Assembly: GCA_905193085.1 (NCBI GenBank)
Contig: CAJJNI010000137.1
Location: 1-6,748 of the forward strand
Length of the DNA stretch: 6,748 nt
Source: an uncultured Lachnospiraceae bacterium
GTDB taxonomy: Bacteria; Bacillota; Clostridia; Lachnospirales; Lachnospiraceae
Direction of reading: 5' to 3'
Shown one piece after another: positions 1 to 5,636 of the stretch. The notes under the pieces are model-generated. The model was given only the letters and a program-made list of their open reading frames with translations, had not been told where the DNA came from and searched no databases. The first letter of the stretch is position 1. Every line of letters starts with the position of its first letter. The position numbers and the translations under genes were made by a program.

Positions 1-1
1 G

Positions 2-943
2 ATGCCTTCCGGCAGCAGTAAATACGGACTTCGATATACCGACTGCACTAATATGATGAATATGTACACTAACAGCTTCTATTCACTTACATCAAGCGCA
101 AAGAAAATGGATAAACAGATTTCAATGCTTACTAACTCAAATGTGCCAATAATGATTCTTGGAGAAAAAGGAACAGGTAAAAATCAGGTTGCCGCCAAAC
201 TCTACATTGACAGCACCAAAAATGCTAATCCGTATATTATTATCGACTGCCCTTTAATTAATGAAAAAAACTGGAATTTTCTTACAAAACACTACAATTC
301 TCCACTTTTTGATAAAGGCAATACAATATTTATAAGTAATATACAGGCATTATCTGATTTAAAACAGCAGCAGCTTTTATCTGTAATAATTGATACAAAT
401 GTCCACAAAAGAAACCGCCTTATTTTTTCATGCTCACAGACATTAAATAGCCAGACTTCAAACCCGTCACTCAGATTTATAAATTATCTTACATGCGCCA
501 CTATTTTTCTGCCACCGCTAAGAGAACTTACATCTGACATTCCATCTTCTGCAAGCCTTTATTTAAATGCACTTAATGTTGAACTTGCAAGACAGGTATC
601 AGGATTTGAGCCGCATGCCCTTGATTTACTTAGAAGCTATAACTGGCCGGAAAATTTTGAACAGCTAAAAAGAGTTCTCGCTGAGCTTGTACTTCTTAGC
701 ACAAATCAGCTTATAACAACAGAAATAACACATGAAATATTAGAAAAAGAAAAAAGACAATATGTAAACAGCATAAGGTTTAATGATGATTTTGACTATA
801 ACCGCCCGCTTAACGAAATGATACAGGACATAGTTAAAATTGTTTTAGATAAATGTGACGGGAACCAGACCCGAGCTGCCAGGCAGCTCGGTATTGGCAG
901 AACAACCCTTTGGAGATATCTTAATACTCCGGGTTCTTCCTGA
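2..943 (+). CDS. C-terminal part of a sigma-54-activator-like (PrpR/NtrC-type) transcriptional regulator, 5'-truncated by the window
   Basis: This is a DNA-binding transcription regulator whose N-terminal sensor lies off the left edge; the ATG at base 2 is probably an internal Met. Visible residues (numbered from it) form an AAA+ core. Walker A is GEKGTGKN (54-61), the PPLRE segment is at 171-175, and WPENFEQLKR (215-224) matches the family's WPGNxREL element. A Fis-type helix-turn-helix follows (about 285-308, DGNQTRAARQLGIGRTTLWR). The core is unusual. The loop that normally carries GAFTGA is missing: only about 22 residues separate DCPL from GNTIFISN. The Walker B Asp-Glu is replaced by Ser112-Asn113. 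By family knowledge such a protein should not remodel sigma-54 holoenzyme, so it probably acts as an ordinary activator or repressor (inference). Its 3' end overlaps the convergent reductase gene by 23 bp. The target genes are unknown. Confidence 0.85.
   Translation: MPSGSSKYGLRYTDCTNMMNMYTNSFYSLTSSAKKMDKQISMLTNSNVPIMILGEKGTGKNQVAAKLYIDSTKNANPYIIIDCPLINEKNWNFLTKHYNSPLFDKGNTIFISNIQALSDLKQQQLLSVIIDTNVHKRNRLIFSCSQTLNSQTSNPSLRFINYLTCATIFLPPLRELTSDIPSSASLYLNALNVELARQVSGFEPHALDLLRSYNWPENFEQLKRVLAELVLLSTNQLITTEITHEILEKEKRQYVNSIRFNDDFDYNRPLNEMIQDIVKIVLDKCDGNQTRAARQLGIGRTTLWRYLNTPGSS
871..891. repeat. 21-bp perfect palindrome inside the regulator's HTH coding region
   Basis: Two 10-base arms, ccgagctgcc and ggcagctcgg, flank a single central A. 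The palindrome lies within codons for RAARQLG of the Fis-type helix-turn-helix. Neither strand has a T-run after it, so it is not a canonical intrinsic terminator, although it sits just past the 3' end of the convergent reductase gene. It could form a GC-rich hairpin that stabilises an mRNA end or serve as a protein-binding site, or it could be a coincidence of codon choice. Confidence 0.6.
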
Positions 944-1898
944 TTGCACCAACTACAGGGTGTGGCACATACATTTCTTCAAGATATTCTATATCTTCCG
1001 GTGTAAGCTTTATTTTCAGGGCATCGGCAGCTTCATCAAAATATCTTGCTTTAGTTGCACCGATAATTGGTGAAGCAATTCCTTTAGCCCACTGCCATGC
1101 AATGGCAATCTGTGACATCTTGCACTGATATTTTAAAGCAAGCTCGTTGACACGATTGATTATATGCATGTCATGCTGCTCCATTCTGTCATATTTTCCT
1201 TTTGCAACACGGTCAGTTTTACCTCTTAAAGAATCTGACTCCCAGTCAGCTCTTGCAAGATGTCCAGCTGCAAGAGGACTGTATGGCATAAGTGAAACGC
1301 CCATCTGTTTACATATTGGAATAAGTTCTCTTTCATCTTCCCTGTACAGAAGATTGTAATGGTTCTCCATAACCTGAAACTGTGTCCAGCCATTTTCTTT
1401 CGCAGCAAGCTGCATATTGTAAAACTGATAGCCATACATTGCAGATGCACCAATTGCTCTTACTTTACCACATTTTACAAGGCTGTCCAAAGCCTCCATT
1501 GTTTCTTCTACAGGTGTTTCATAATCAAATCTGTGTATTATGTATAAATCAAGATAATCTGTTCCAAGTCTTTTTAACGTTCCTTCAATTTCCCTTAAAA
1601 TAGCTTTTTTTGACAAGCGGCCTTCGTTAAAATATACTTTGGAGGCAATTACGACTTTATCTCTTGAAATGTTATTTTTAATTGCCCTTCCAAGATATTC
1701 CTCACTTGTCCCTTGTGAATATTGATTTGCAGTATCAAAAAAATTTATACCAAGCTCCAATGCATGTTTTATTACTTCTTCACTCTGAGCTTCGTCGAGT
1801 GTCCAGTCGTGCATAATTCCGGCTTTTCCAAAACTCATACAGCCAACACATAGCTTTGACACCTCAATATCCGTATTTCCTAACTTAGTATATTCCAT
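921..1898 (-). CDS. Aldo/keto reductase, YajO-like
   Basis: This is a cytosolic NAD(P)H-dependent oxidoreductase of the aldo/keto reductase superfamily, 325 aa, the usual single-domain TIM-barrel length. The catalytic tetrad is complete: Asp55 (in NFFDTANQYS), Tyr60, Lys87 (ASKVYF) and His122 (IIHRFD). The N-terminal MEYTKLGNTDIEVSKLCVGC, the GASAM and HYNLLYREDERE segments, the C-terminal SPIIGATK cofactor region and the final PHPVVGA closely resemble E. coli YajO. YajO has been linked to 1-deoxyxylulose 5-phosphate/thiamine metabolism, but the physiological substrate here cannot be read from sequence. The start is supported by AAAGGAC (1906-1912, minus strand) 7 nt upstream of the ATG. The gene appears to be monocistronic. 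It diverges from the DUF2752 operon and ends 23 bp inside the convergent regulator gene. Confidence 0.95.
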   Translation of the reverse strand: MEYTKLGNTDIEVSKLCVGCMSFGKAGIMHDWTLDEAQSEEVIKHALELGINFFDTANQYSQGTSEEYLGRAIKNNISRDKVVIASKVYFNEGRLSKKAILREIEGTLKRLGTDYLDLYIIHRFDYETPVEETMEALDSLVKCGKVRAIGASAMYGYQFYNMQLAAKENGWTQFQVMENHYNLLYREDERELIPICKQMGVSLMPYSPLAAGHLARADWESDSLRGKTDRVAKGKYDRMEQHDMHIINRVNELALKYQCKMSQIAIAWQWAKGIASPIIGATKARYFDEAADALKIKLTPEDIEYLEEMYVPHPVVGAIRKNPEY

Positions 1899-1919
1899 AT
1901 TATAAGTCCTTTCTTTTTT

Positions 1920-1939
1920 TGATTATAATGCCATAATCA
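1920..1939 (-). promoter_or_regulatory. Candidate -10 element with overlapping inverted repeat, upstream of the aldo/keto reductase
   Basis: A perfect TATAAT is present on the minus strand at 1922-1927, about 24 bp from the reductase ATG. No good -35 lies at 16-18 bp; the nearest, TTGCAG (1942-1947), is only 14 bp away. A 7-bp inverted repeat, tgattat-aatgcc-ataatca (1920-1939), covers the -10. This is the arrangement expected of a repressor operator, and a promoter with a weak -35 would suit activator control. Both roles are inferred. Confidence 0.35.
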
Positions 1940-2040
1940 TGCTGCAATCACTATGATGATTTAATTACGATACCAAATATTTTTTTCAGTGACTGGCCGT
2001 TTCATGTGTGTTTAGGCCTTTATATAATGCATTCATGTAT

Positions 2041-2076
2041 TGTCATGTTGACATTAAGATTGCAAATCAGTACAAT
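2041..2076 (+). promoter_or_regulatory. Strong sigma-A-type promoter of the DUF2752 / zinc-ribbon operon
   Basis: TTGACA at 2048-2053, an exact 17-bp spacer, and TACAAT at 2071-2076 make a near-consensus vegetative promoter. Transcription should start near 2083, giving an AT-rich leader of about 50 nt before the ribosome site. A short inverted repeat, TGTCA-tgt-TGACA (2041-2053), shares its right arm with the -35, so a repressor bound there would block polymerase. The promoter is well supported by sequence; the operator role is speculative. Confidence 0.7.
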
Positions 2077-2127
2077 GTATTTAAATATTTTTATGTTTTA
2101 AATTTTTTTCTAACATTTTAAATCATG

Positions 2128-2133
2128 AAGGAG
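2128..2133 (+). promoter_or_regulatory. Ribosome binding site that makes the DUF2752 start ambiguous
   Basis: AAGGAG ends only 1 nt before the ATG at 2135, which is too close for normal Shine-Dalgarno pairing. A TTG in the same frame at 2144 (codon 4) has 10 nt of spacing, nearer the usual range. Translation may therefore start at TTG, giving 132 instead of 135 aa, or start inefficiently at the ATG. A second ATG at 2125 is out of frame and opens only an 11-codon frame ending at 2160. Confidence 0.55.
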
Positions 2134-2134
2134 C

Positions 2135-2542
2135 ATGGCACAATTGAAAAACTTTCTTAAAAATCAGGGCTCTGCTGTTGCAGCTATTGTTTTCTTATAT
2201 ATAATACTTGAATCTTTTGGCGTAACATGCCCGATTAAATTTGTAACAGGTATCTCCTGTGCAGGCTGCGGAATGTCAAGAGCATGGCTTTCGCTTTTGA
2301 GATTTGATATTAAAAAAGCCTTTTATTTTCACCCTCTGTTCTGGCTGCCTCCACTGTTTATTATTATATTCCTTTGTAAGAAATACATCAACAAAAAAAT
2401 TTATAATATTTTTATATTTACAATGGCAGCATTGTGTGTTATTGTTTATTTGTACAGACTTATAATGGGTAATAATGATATCGTTGTTTTTCAGCCTGAA
2501 AACAATATCTTATTCCGCATTATAAGAAAATTTCATACATAG
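2135..2542 (+). CDS. DUF2752 family small membrane protein
   Basis: This is a small integral membrane protein of 135 aa, the normal size for DUF2752, whose function is unknown. The family signature is clear: Cys-Pro at 32-33, then TGISCAGCGMSRA (38-50) with Cys42-x2-Cys45-Gly, followed by the conserved LLRFDIKKAFYFHP stretch with His66-Pro67. Three hydrophobic segments can be seen, at about 14-30, 66-81 and 92-110, with a short basic tail (RKFHT). The paired cysteines could bind a metal or take part in thiol chemistry, but this is not established. It is the first gene of a two-gene operon, 13 bp before the zinc-ribbon gene, under the promoter at 2048-2076. The start is either ATG 2135 or TTG 2144 because the ribosome site abuts the ATG. 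Confidence 0.88.
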   Translation: MAQLKNFLKNQGSAVAAIVFLYIILESFGVTCPIKFVTGISCAGCGMSRAWLSLLRFDIKKAFYFHPLFWLPPLFIIIFLCKKYINKKIYNIFIFTMAALCVIVYLYRLIMGNNDIVVFQPENNILFRIIRKFHT

Positions 2543-2555
2543 AGGAGGAAAAAAA

Positions 2556-3161
2556 ATGTTTTGTTCAAAATGTGGAGCACAGATTCCAGACAACACAAAA
2601 TTTTGTCCAACCTGTGGAGCTCCTTGTTCAACAGGACAGAAAGTAGCGGACGCAGCAAACAACATGTTTAATGCAACAGAACAGGAAATTGGCAGTGCAC
2701 TTCATGATGTACACCAGTCATTCAGCGGAAACAATAACCAGGTTCCGCCATCAGGTGCACAACGATTGAAAGATGACAGAGGATTACTTTCTTACATCGT
2801 TCTTTCTATCATTACATGTGGTATTTATGGATATTATTTCATATACCAGATGGCACATGATGTAAACATTGCATGTGAAGGTGATGGAGAACAGACATCA
2901 GGTTTAGCTGCATTTATTTTATTATCATTTATTACATGTGGTATTTATGCTTACTATTGGTACTACAAGCTTGGCAACAGACTTTCCGCAAATGCACCTC
3001 GTTACGGATTAAATTTCCAGGAAAACGGAACTACAGTTTTATTATGGTGCTTAGTTGGTATTCTCTTATGCGGACTTGGTCCATTTATTGCCATGAATAT
3101 TCTTATTAAGAACAGTAACCAGATTTGTAACGCTTATAATAGAGCAAACGGATTATACTAA
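2556..3161 (+). CDS. Zinc-ribbon membrane protein with duplicated DUF4234-like segments
   Basis: This 201-aa protein has an N-terminal zinc ribbon, CSKC (Cys3, Cys6) and CPTC (Cys17, Cys20), with a further Cys24. A polar, low-complexity linker spans about 25-70. Three hydrophobic segments follow, at about 77-97, 117-138 and 159-183. The first two are a tandem duplication: LSIITCGIYGYYFIY (83-97) and LSFITCGIYAYYWYY (123-137), 40 residues apart. The SxITxGIYxxYW pattern resembles DUF4234. Such proteins are common in Firmicutes; no biochemical role is established, and the ribbon may serve protein-protein contact in the cytoplasm (inference). The start is firm: AGGAGG (2543-2548) lies 7 nt before the ATG. 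It is the second gene of an operon with the DUF2752 protein and is followed by a hairpin and a terminator. Confidence 0.9.
   Translation: MFCSKCGAQIPDNTKFCPTCGAPCSTGQKVADAANNMFNATEQEIGSALHDVHQSFSGNNNQVPPSGAQRLKDDRGLLSYIVLSIITCGIYGYYFIYQMAHDVNIACEGDGEQTSGLAAFILLSFITCGIYAYYWYYKLGNRLSANAPRYGLNFQENGTTVLLWCLVGILLCGLGPFIAMNILIKNSNQICNAYNRANGLY
2811..2949 (+). repeat. Exact 19-bp direct repeat within the zinc-ribbon gene
   Basis: attacatgtggtatttatg occurs at 2811-2829 and again at 2931-2949, exactly 120 bp (40 codons) apart and in the same frame. Each copy encodes ITCGIY at the heart of the two duplicated membrane segments, while the surrounding DNA has diverged. Recombination between the copies would delete or add one 40-residue unit in frame. 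Confidence 0.85.
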
Positions 3162-3179
3162 TCTACATATTAAAAAGCC

Positions 3180-3226
3180 CGTTTTGATATGCCCCTGTAA
3201 GGCAGACAGGGTAAATATCTAAAACG
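3180..3226 (+). other. Long imperfect hairpin in the 3' untranslated region of the zinc-ribbon operon
   Basis: The outer arms cgttttgatat (3180-3190) and atatctaaaacg (3215-3226) pair over 11 bp with one bulged U (3220). A small asymmetric internal loop separates them from a perfect 6-bp stem, ccctgt (3193-3198) with acaggg (3206-3211), closed by the 7-nt loop aaggcag. It starts 18 nt after the stop codon and is not followed by U residues, so it is not itself a terminator. It could be an mRNA-stabilising element, a processed small RNA together with the next terminator, or a small inverted-repeat insertion. Confidence 0.5.
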
Positions 3227-3230
3227 AACT

Positions 3231-3269
3231 AAAAAAACGACCGTACATAAATAATGTTCGGTCGTTTTT
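3231..3269. terminator. Bidirectional intrinsic terminator
   Basis: An 11-bp perfect stem, aaaaacgaccg (3233-3243) with cggtcgttttt (3259-3269), extends inward through acat/atgt after one T-T mismatch. On the plus strand the stem ends in five Ts, closing the DUF2752/zinc-ribbon operon. On the minus strand the complement of the A-run at 3231-3237 gives seven Ts, so it can also stop transcripts coming from the MutS-family gene. Confidence 0.85.
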
Positions 3270-3319
3270 CTTAACTTAGGCAAACAACAAATATAAAACC
3301 AACTTTAATATGCTTTTCT

Positions 3320-3451
3320 TCAGTTCTCATTACATAATGAAGCCCAAAGGACAACATTTCCATTGTAATCCGATGACATTTGAATTACATTCATAACATG
3401 TTCATTTATAAAAATAGTTATACCATTATCATTTGTCCCTACCCAGAGTCA
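3320..3451 (-). pseudogene. Possible remnant of a beta-propeller (Reg_prop-like) sensor gene
   Basis: The minus strand reads 42 codons between two TGA stops, beginning LWVGTNDNGITIFIN and ending WASLCNEN. LWVGTNDNG resembles the LWxGTxxxG repeat of two-component regulator propeller (Reg_prop) sensors. In the same frame, upstream of the first TGA (3449-3451), 23 further codons from 3520 read protein-like (GDYIREAIPDLKRSLRQ), overlapping the end of the MutS-family gene. After the last TGA another frame continues for 17 codons. There is no ribosome site and no start codon at the head of the core. It looks like a broken leftover of a larger sensor, but it is short and could be chance. Confidence 0.35.
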
Positions 3452-3485
3452 TTGTCTTAAACTACGTTTCAAATCCGGAATCGCT

Positions 3486-5081
3486 TCACGAATATAATCC
3501 CCGGCAAATTTTCTTTGCATCTTCTAAAATTACCGCCGGGAATTTGTACTGTGAAAGCAGCTCTATTGCATTTGTTTCATTACATATACCTTTTCTGATT
3601 TTATAATCAAATGTTACACCACTCTCTGTAAAAAAGCTTTTGAAACAATATGTCTCATAAATTTCCTGTACGCGCTCTACCATTTTCAAATCATGTGTTG
3701 CTACAACTGTAAAACAATTTTTATTTTTTAAATATCTTAGCATTGCTTCAGACGCCGCTACACGCTCAACCGTATTTGTTCCCTTTAAAATTTCATCTAT
3801 AATACACAGCACCATGTTTCCATCTTCAATACAGTCAAGCATTCTTTTTAAATATTTAACTTCTGTAACATAATAACTGTCACCGGAAATTATGTCATCT
3901 CTTAAGGCCATTGATGTCATTATTTTAATATCAGGCATTATAAATTCGTCAGCACAGCATGTGTGTATTGTCTGCGCTAAAATTGAATTGACTCCTAAAG
4001 CTTTCATAAATGTTGATTTTCCGGACGCATTTGCTCCTGTTATAATTGTATATTTTCCCATGACAATATCATTGTCTACGGAATCATTAATCAAAGGATT
4101 ATATAACCCCTTTATTTTAAATACATCGTTATTCTTAAAATCAGGCAGACAATATTTATCAACACTTCTTCTGAATGAAGCAATGCTGATATCCATATCA
4201 ATCTCTCCGACATATTGTAAAACCCGCATTACCGCATCTTCATTTCCTTTAATTACTTTGATAATATGGTTATAATTTGTCAAATCCCACAATGTAATTC
4301 CCATTAAATAATCTACAAAAAGTGCCTGCGGGTCACTATTGCTCATAATCCTGTTTGAACTGAATGCACCTGTCATTTTTGCAAGTTTTTTTAACTTGTC
4401 TATGTCATTATTTATTTCACCCTTATAAATAAACGCTGGCAAATCTTTCTGACTTCTTATAAACTGGCAAAATTTTATAATTATACTCAGATTCTTAAAA
4501 CATGTCAGCATGCCTTCTGTCTTTGTTTTCTTATATGTATAAACAGTTATATTTACTGCAACAATAATTATCAGCCCAATCATACATATGGTCTGCTTAA
4601 AAAAAATTGCACCGACAAGACATACCAATAAAATTATCTGCAGCAGGCGGAGTATAACAGTTTCTTTAATTCCTGCATCAGAAGTATGTTTTATCAGCCT
4701 GGTTAAATAATAACTCTCCTGCGCCTTTCCAATTCCATGTAACCTTTTTTCCAGTCGTATTCTTAAATCTTCATCTTCATCAAAAAATTTTACTTTCTTC
4801 TCAAATAAATCCCAGTCTCTTTTTGAATTTGTATTATGTAAACGATGATAAAGTATCTGTTCCCCCAAAAAACTCTGTGTATGATTTATCCTGAAAAAAA
4901 CATTATCCATATCTAAATCATTCCATGTTATATCATCAACTTCACTTTCCTCACTATCATCGTGAAACATCTGAATATACGGAAGTCTGTTTTCTCTCAT
5001 GTAATGCCATGAATCATTTGTCGGGTCTTTACCATACAATCGTTTTAATCTGCTTTCAAGATTGTTATAAATTTTAAACAT
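3486..5081 (-). CDS. Membrane-anchored MutS-family ATPase
   Basis: This 531-aa protein has a MutS-type ABC ATPase at its C-terminus: Walker A GANASGKST (349-357), signature-like DDIISGDSYYVTEV (395-408), Walker B CIIDEILKGTNT (426-437, Asp429-Glu430, matching the DEIGRGTST of MutS) and H-loop ATHD (His463). The N-terminal mismatch-binding and connector domains of true MutS (about 850 aa) are absent. Instead there is a short helical N-terminus, two membrane segments (about 146-161 and 164-183), and a MutS core-like lever region (about 190-330). It is therefore probably a membrane-bound ATPase, not a repair enzyme; its substrate is unknown. The start has an AGAGAGGA ribosome site about 9 nt upstream. 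It lies 37 bp after the HTH gene in the same direction, so the two are probably co-transcribed, ending at the terminator at 3231-3269. Confidence 0.9.
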   Translation of the reverse strand: MFKIYNNLESRLKRLYGKDPTNDSWHYMRENRLPYIQMFHDDSEESEVDDITWNDLDMDNVFFRINHTQSFLGEQILYHRLHNTNSKRDWDLFEKKVKFFDEDEDLRIRLEKRLHGIGKAQESYYLTRLIKHTSDAGIKETVILRLLQIILLVCLVGAIFFKQTICMIGLIIIVAVNITVYTYKKTKTEGMLTCFKNLSIIIKFCQFIRSQKDLPAFIYKGEINNDIDKLKKLAKMTGAFSSNRIMSNSDPQALFVDYLMGITLWDLTNYNHIIKVIKGNEDAVMRVLQYVGEIDMDISIASFRRSVDKYCLPDFKNNDVFKIKGLYNPLINDSVDNDIVMGKYTIITGANASGKSTFMKALGVNSILAQTIHTCCADEFIMPDIKIMTSMALRDDIISGDSYYVTEVKYLKRMLDCIEDGNMVLCIIDEILKGTNTVERVAASEAMLRYLKNKNCFTVVATHDLKMVERVQEIYETYCFKSFFTESGVTFDYKIRKGICNETNAIELLSQYKFPAVILEDAKKICRGLYS

Positions 5082-5118
5082 AGTAATTATTCCTCTCTAT
5101 CAATAACAGCGTCTTTAA

Positions 5119-5577
5119 TTAATTCTGCAATCCACTTGTACGCAATGAATCAAATCCATTGTTTTTTAATAGTTCATTTACTTCAAGAATATTTCCCGGT
5201 CTTTTATTAAATGCAATCATAAGTAATGCATCTCTTGGAATTTTGGCATATAACTCCGGCATTTCATATTTTCGTAATGCACGCTGGGTTTCTTCTAATG
5301 TAAAATGTGCGGCATAGCATATCCTCAATATAATATCTCTCTGCCTTGTATGTTTTTCCCCTGATAAAAGCTTGTATCCATATCTCTCCGGTATATCTGC
5401 ATTAAGAAAAACTTTTTGCTGTGTAAATCCCTTTTGCAAAATCAATTCTTTAACATATATTGAAAAAGCATCTTCGTCATTCATACTATCTTTATTTTCT
5501 CTGCAATATGCTTCAAATTTTGAAATGTGTGTACTTCCCAACACTTTCTCTAAATCTTGTGTGCTTTTTTCATTCAT
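5119..5577 (-). CDS. Small helix-turn-helix (XRE-like) protein
   Basis: This is a soluble protein of 152 aa with no membrane segment. The centre (about 38-102) has the helical pattern of a lambda-repressor/XRE-like fold: FSIYVKELILQKGFTQQKVF, ADIPERYGYKLLSGEKHTRQR, and a last helix around DIILRICYAAHFTLEETQRAL. It is longer and more divergent than a classic XRE domain, and the C-terminal part (RDALLMIAFNKRPG, 115-128) looks like a conserved family-specific extension. It probably binds DNA or acts as a regulatory partner. The start is supported by AGGAG 7 nt upstream. It diverges from the kinase gene across 59 bp and precedes the MutS-family gene by 37 bp, so it may regulate both directions (inference). 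Gene reality is clear; the DNA-binding role is moderately sure. Confidence 0.8.
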   Translation of the reverse strand: MNEKSTQDLEKVLGSTHISKFEAYCRENKDSMNDEDAFSIYVKELILQKGFTQQKVFLNADIPERYGYKLLSGEKHTRQRDIILRICYAAHFTLEETQRALRKYEMPELYAKIPRDALLMIAFNKRPGNILEVNELLKNNGFDSLRTSGLQN

Positions 5578-5592
5578 TTTTTATCTCCTATC

Positions 5593-5610
5593 TGTTATAA
5601 TGACATATGT
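5593..5610 (+). promoter_or_regulatory. Extended -10 promoter of the kinase gene, with adjacent palindrome
   Basis: TGtTATAAT (5593-5601) is a consensus extended -10 element; no clear -35 is visible, as is usual for this class. It would start transcription near 5608, leaving a leader of about 29 nt with AAGGAAGGA (5620-5628) 8 nt before the kinase ATG. The core TTATAA is self-complementary and can read TATAAC (5594-5599) on the minus strand, so the divergent HTH gene may use the same bases. The palindrome acatatgt (5603-5610) sits at the predicted start site and could be an operator. Confidence 0.5.
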
Positions 5611-5636
5611 AAAATATTTAAGGAAGGAATCCTGCC

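Larger units (their letters stand above)
3162..3485. other. Gene-poor stretch between the zinc-ribbon and MutS-family genes
   Basis: These 324 bp hold a long imperfect hairpin (3180-3226), a bidirectional terminator (3231-3269) and, in the right two-thirds, a possible decayed coding fragment on the minus strand (core 3320-3451). No intact gene, tRNA or promoter of quality was seen. Confidence 0.6.

Noticed and set aside
855..1073. Plus-strand open frame across the regulator and reductase ends
   Set aside because: It lies in another frame over two well-supported genes, has no ribosome site and its translation matches no protein pattern.
1147..1603. Several short open frames on both strands inside the reductase gene
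   Set aside because: They are shadows of the reductase, whose catalytic tetrad and full-length family match leave no doubt about the true frame.
2000..2028. TATAAT at 2023-2028 as a second promoter for the DUF2752 operon
   Set aside because: The hexamer at 17 bp (tttcat) is a poor -35 and there is no TGn extension; the promoter at 2048-2076 is far better.
3892..4275. 127-codon plus-strand open frame opposite the MutS-like gene
   Set aside because: It lies antisense to the Walker A and signature region; no ribosome site, and the apparent protein is the complement of conserved ATPase codons.
3486..5081. Reading the MutS-like protein as a mismatch repair enzyme
   Set aside because: It lacks the mismatch-binding domain and has transmembrane segments; only the ATPase and part of the core are shared with MutS.
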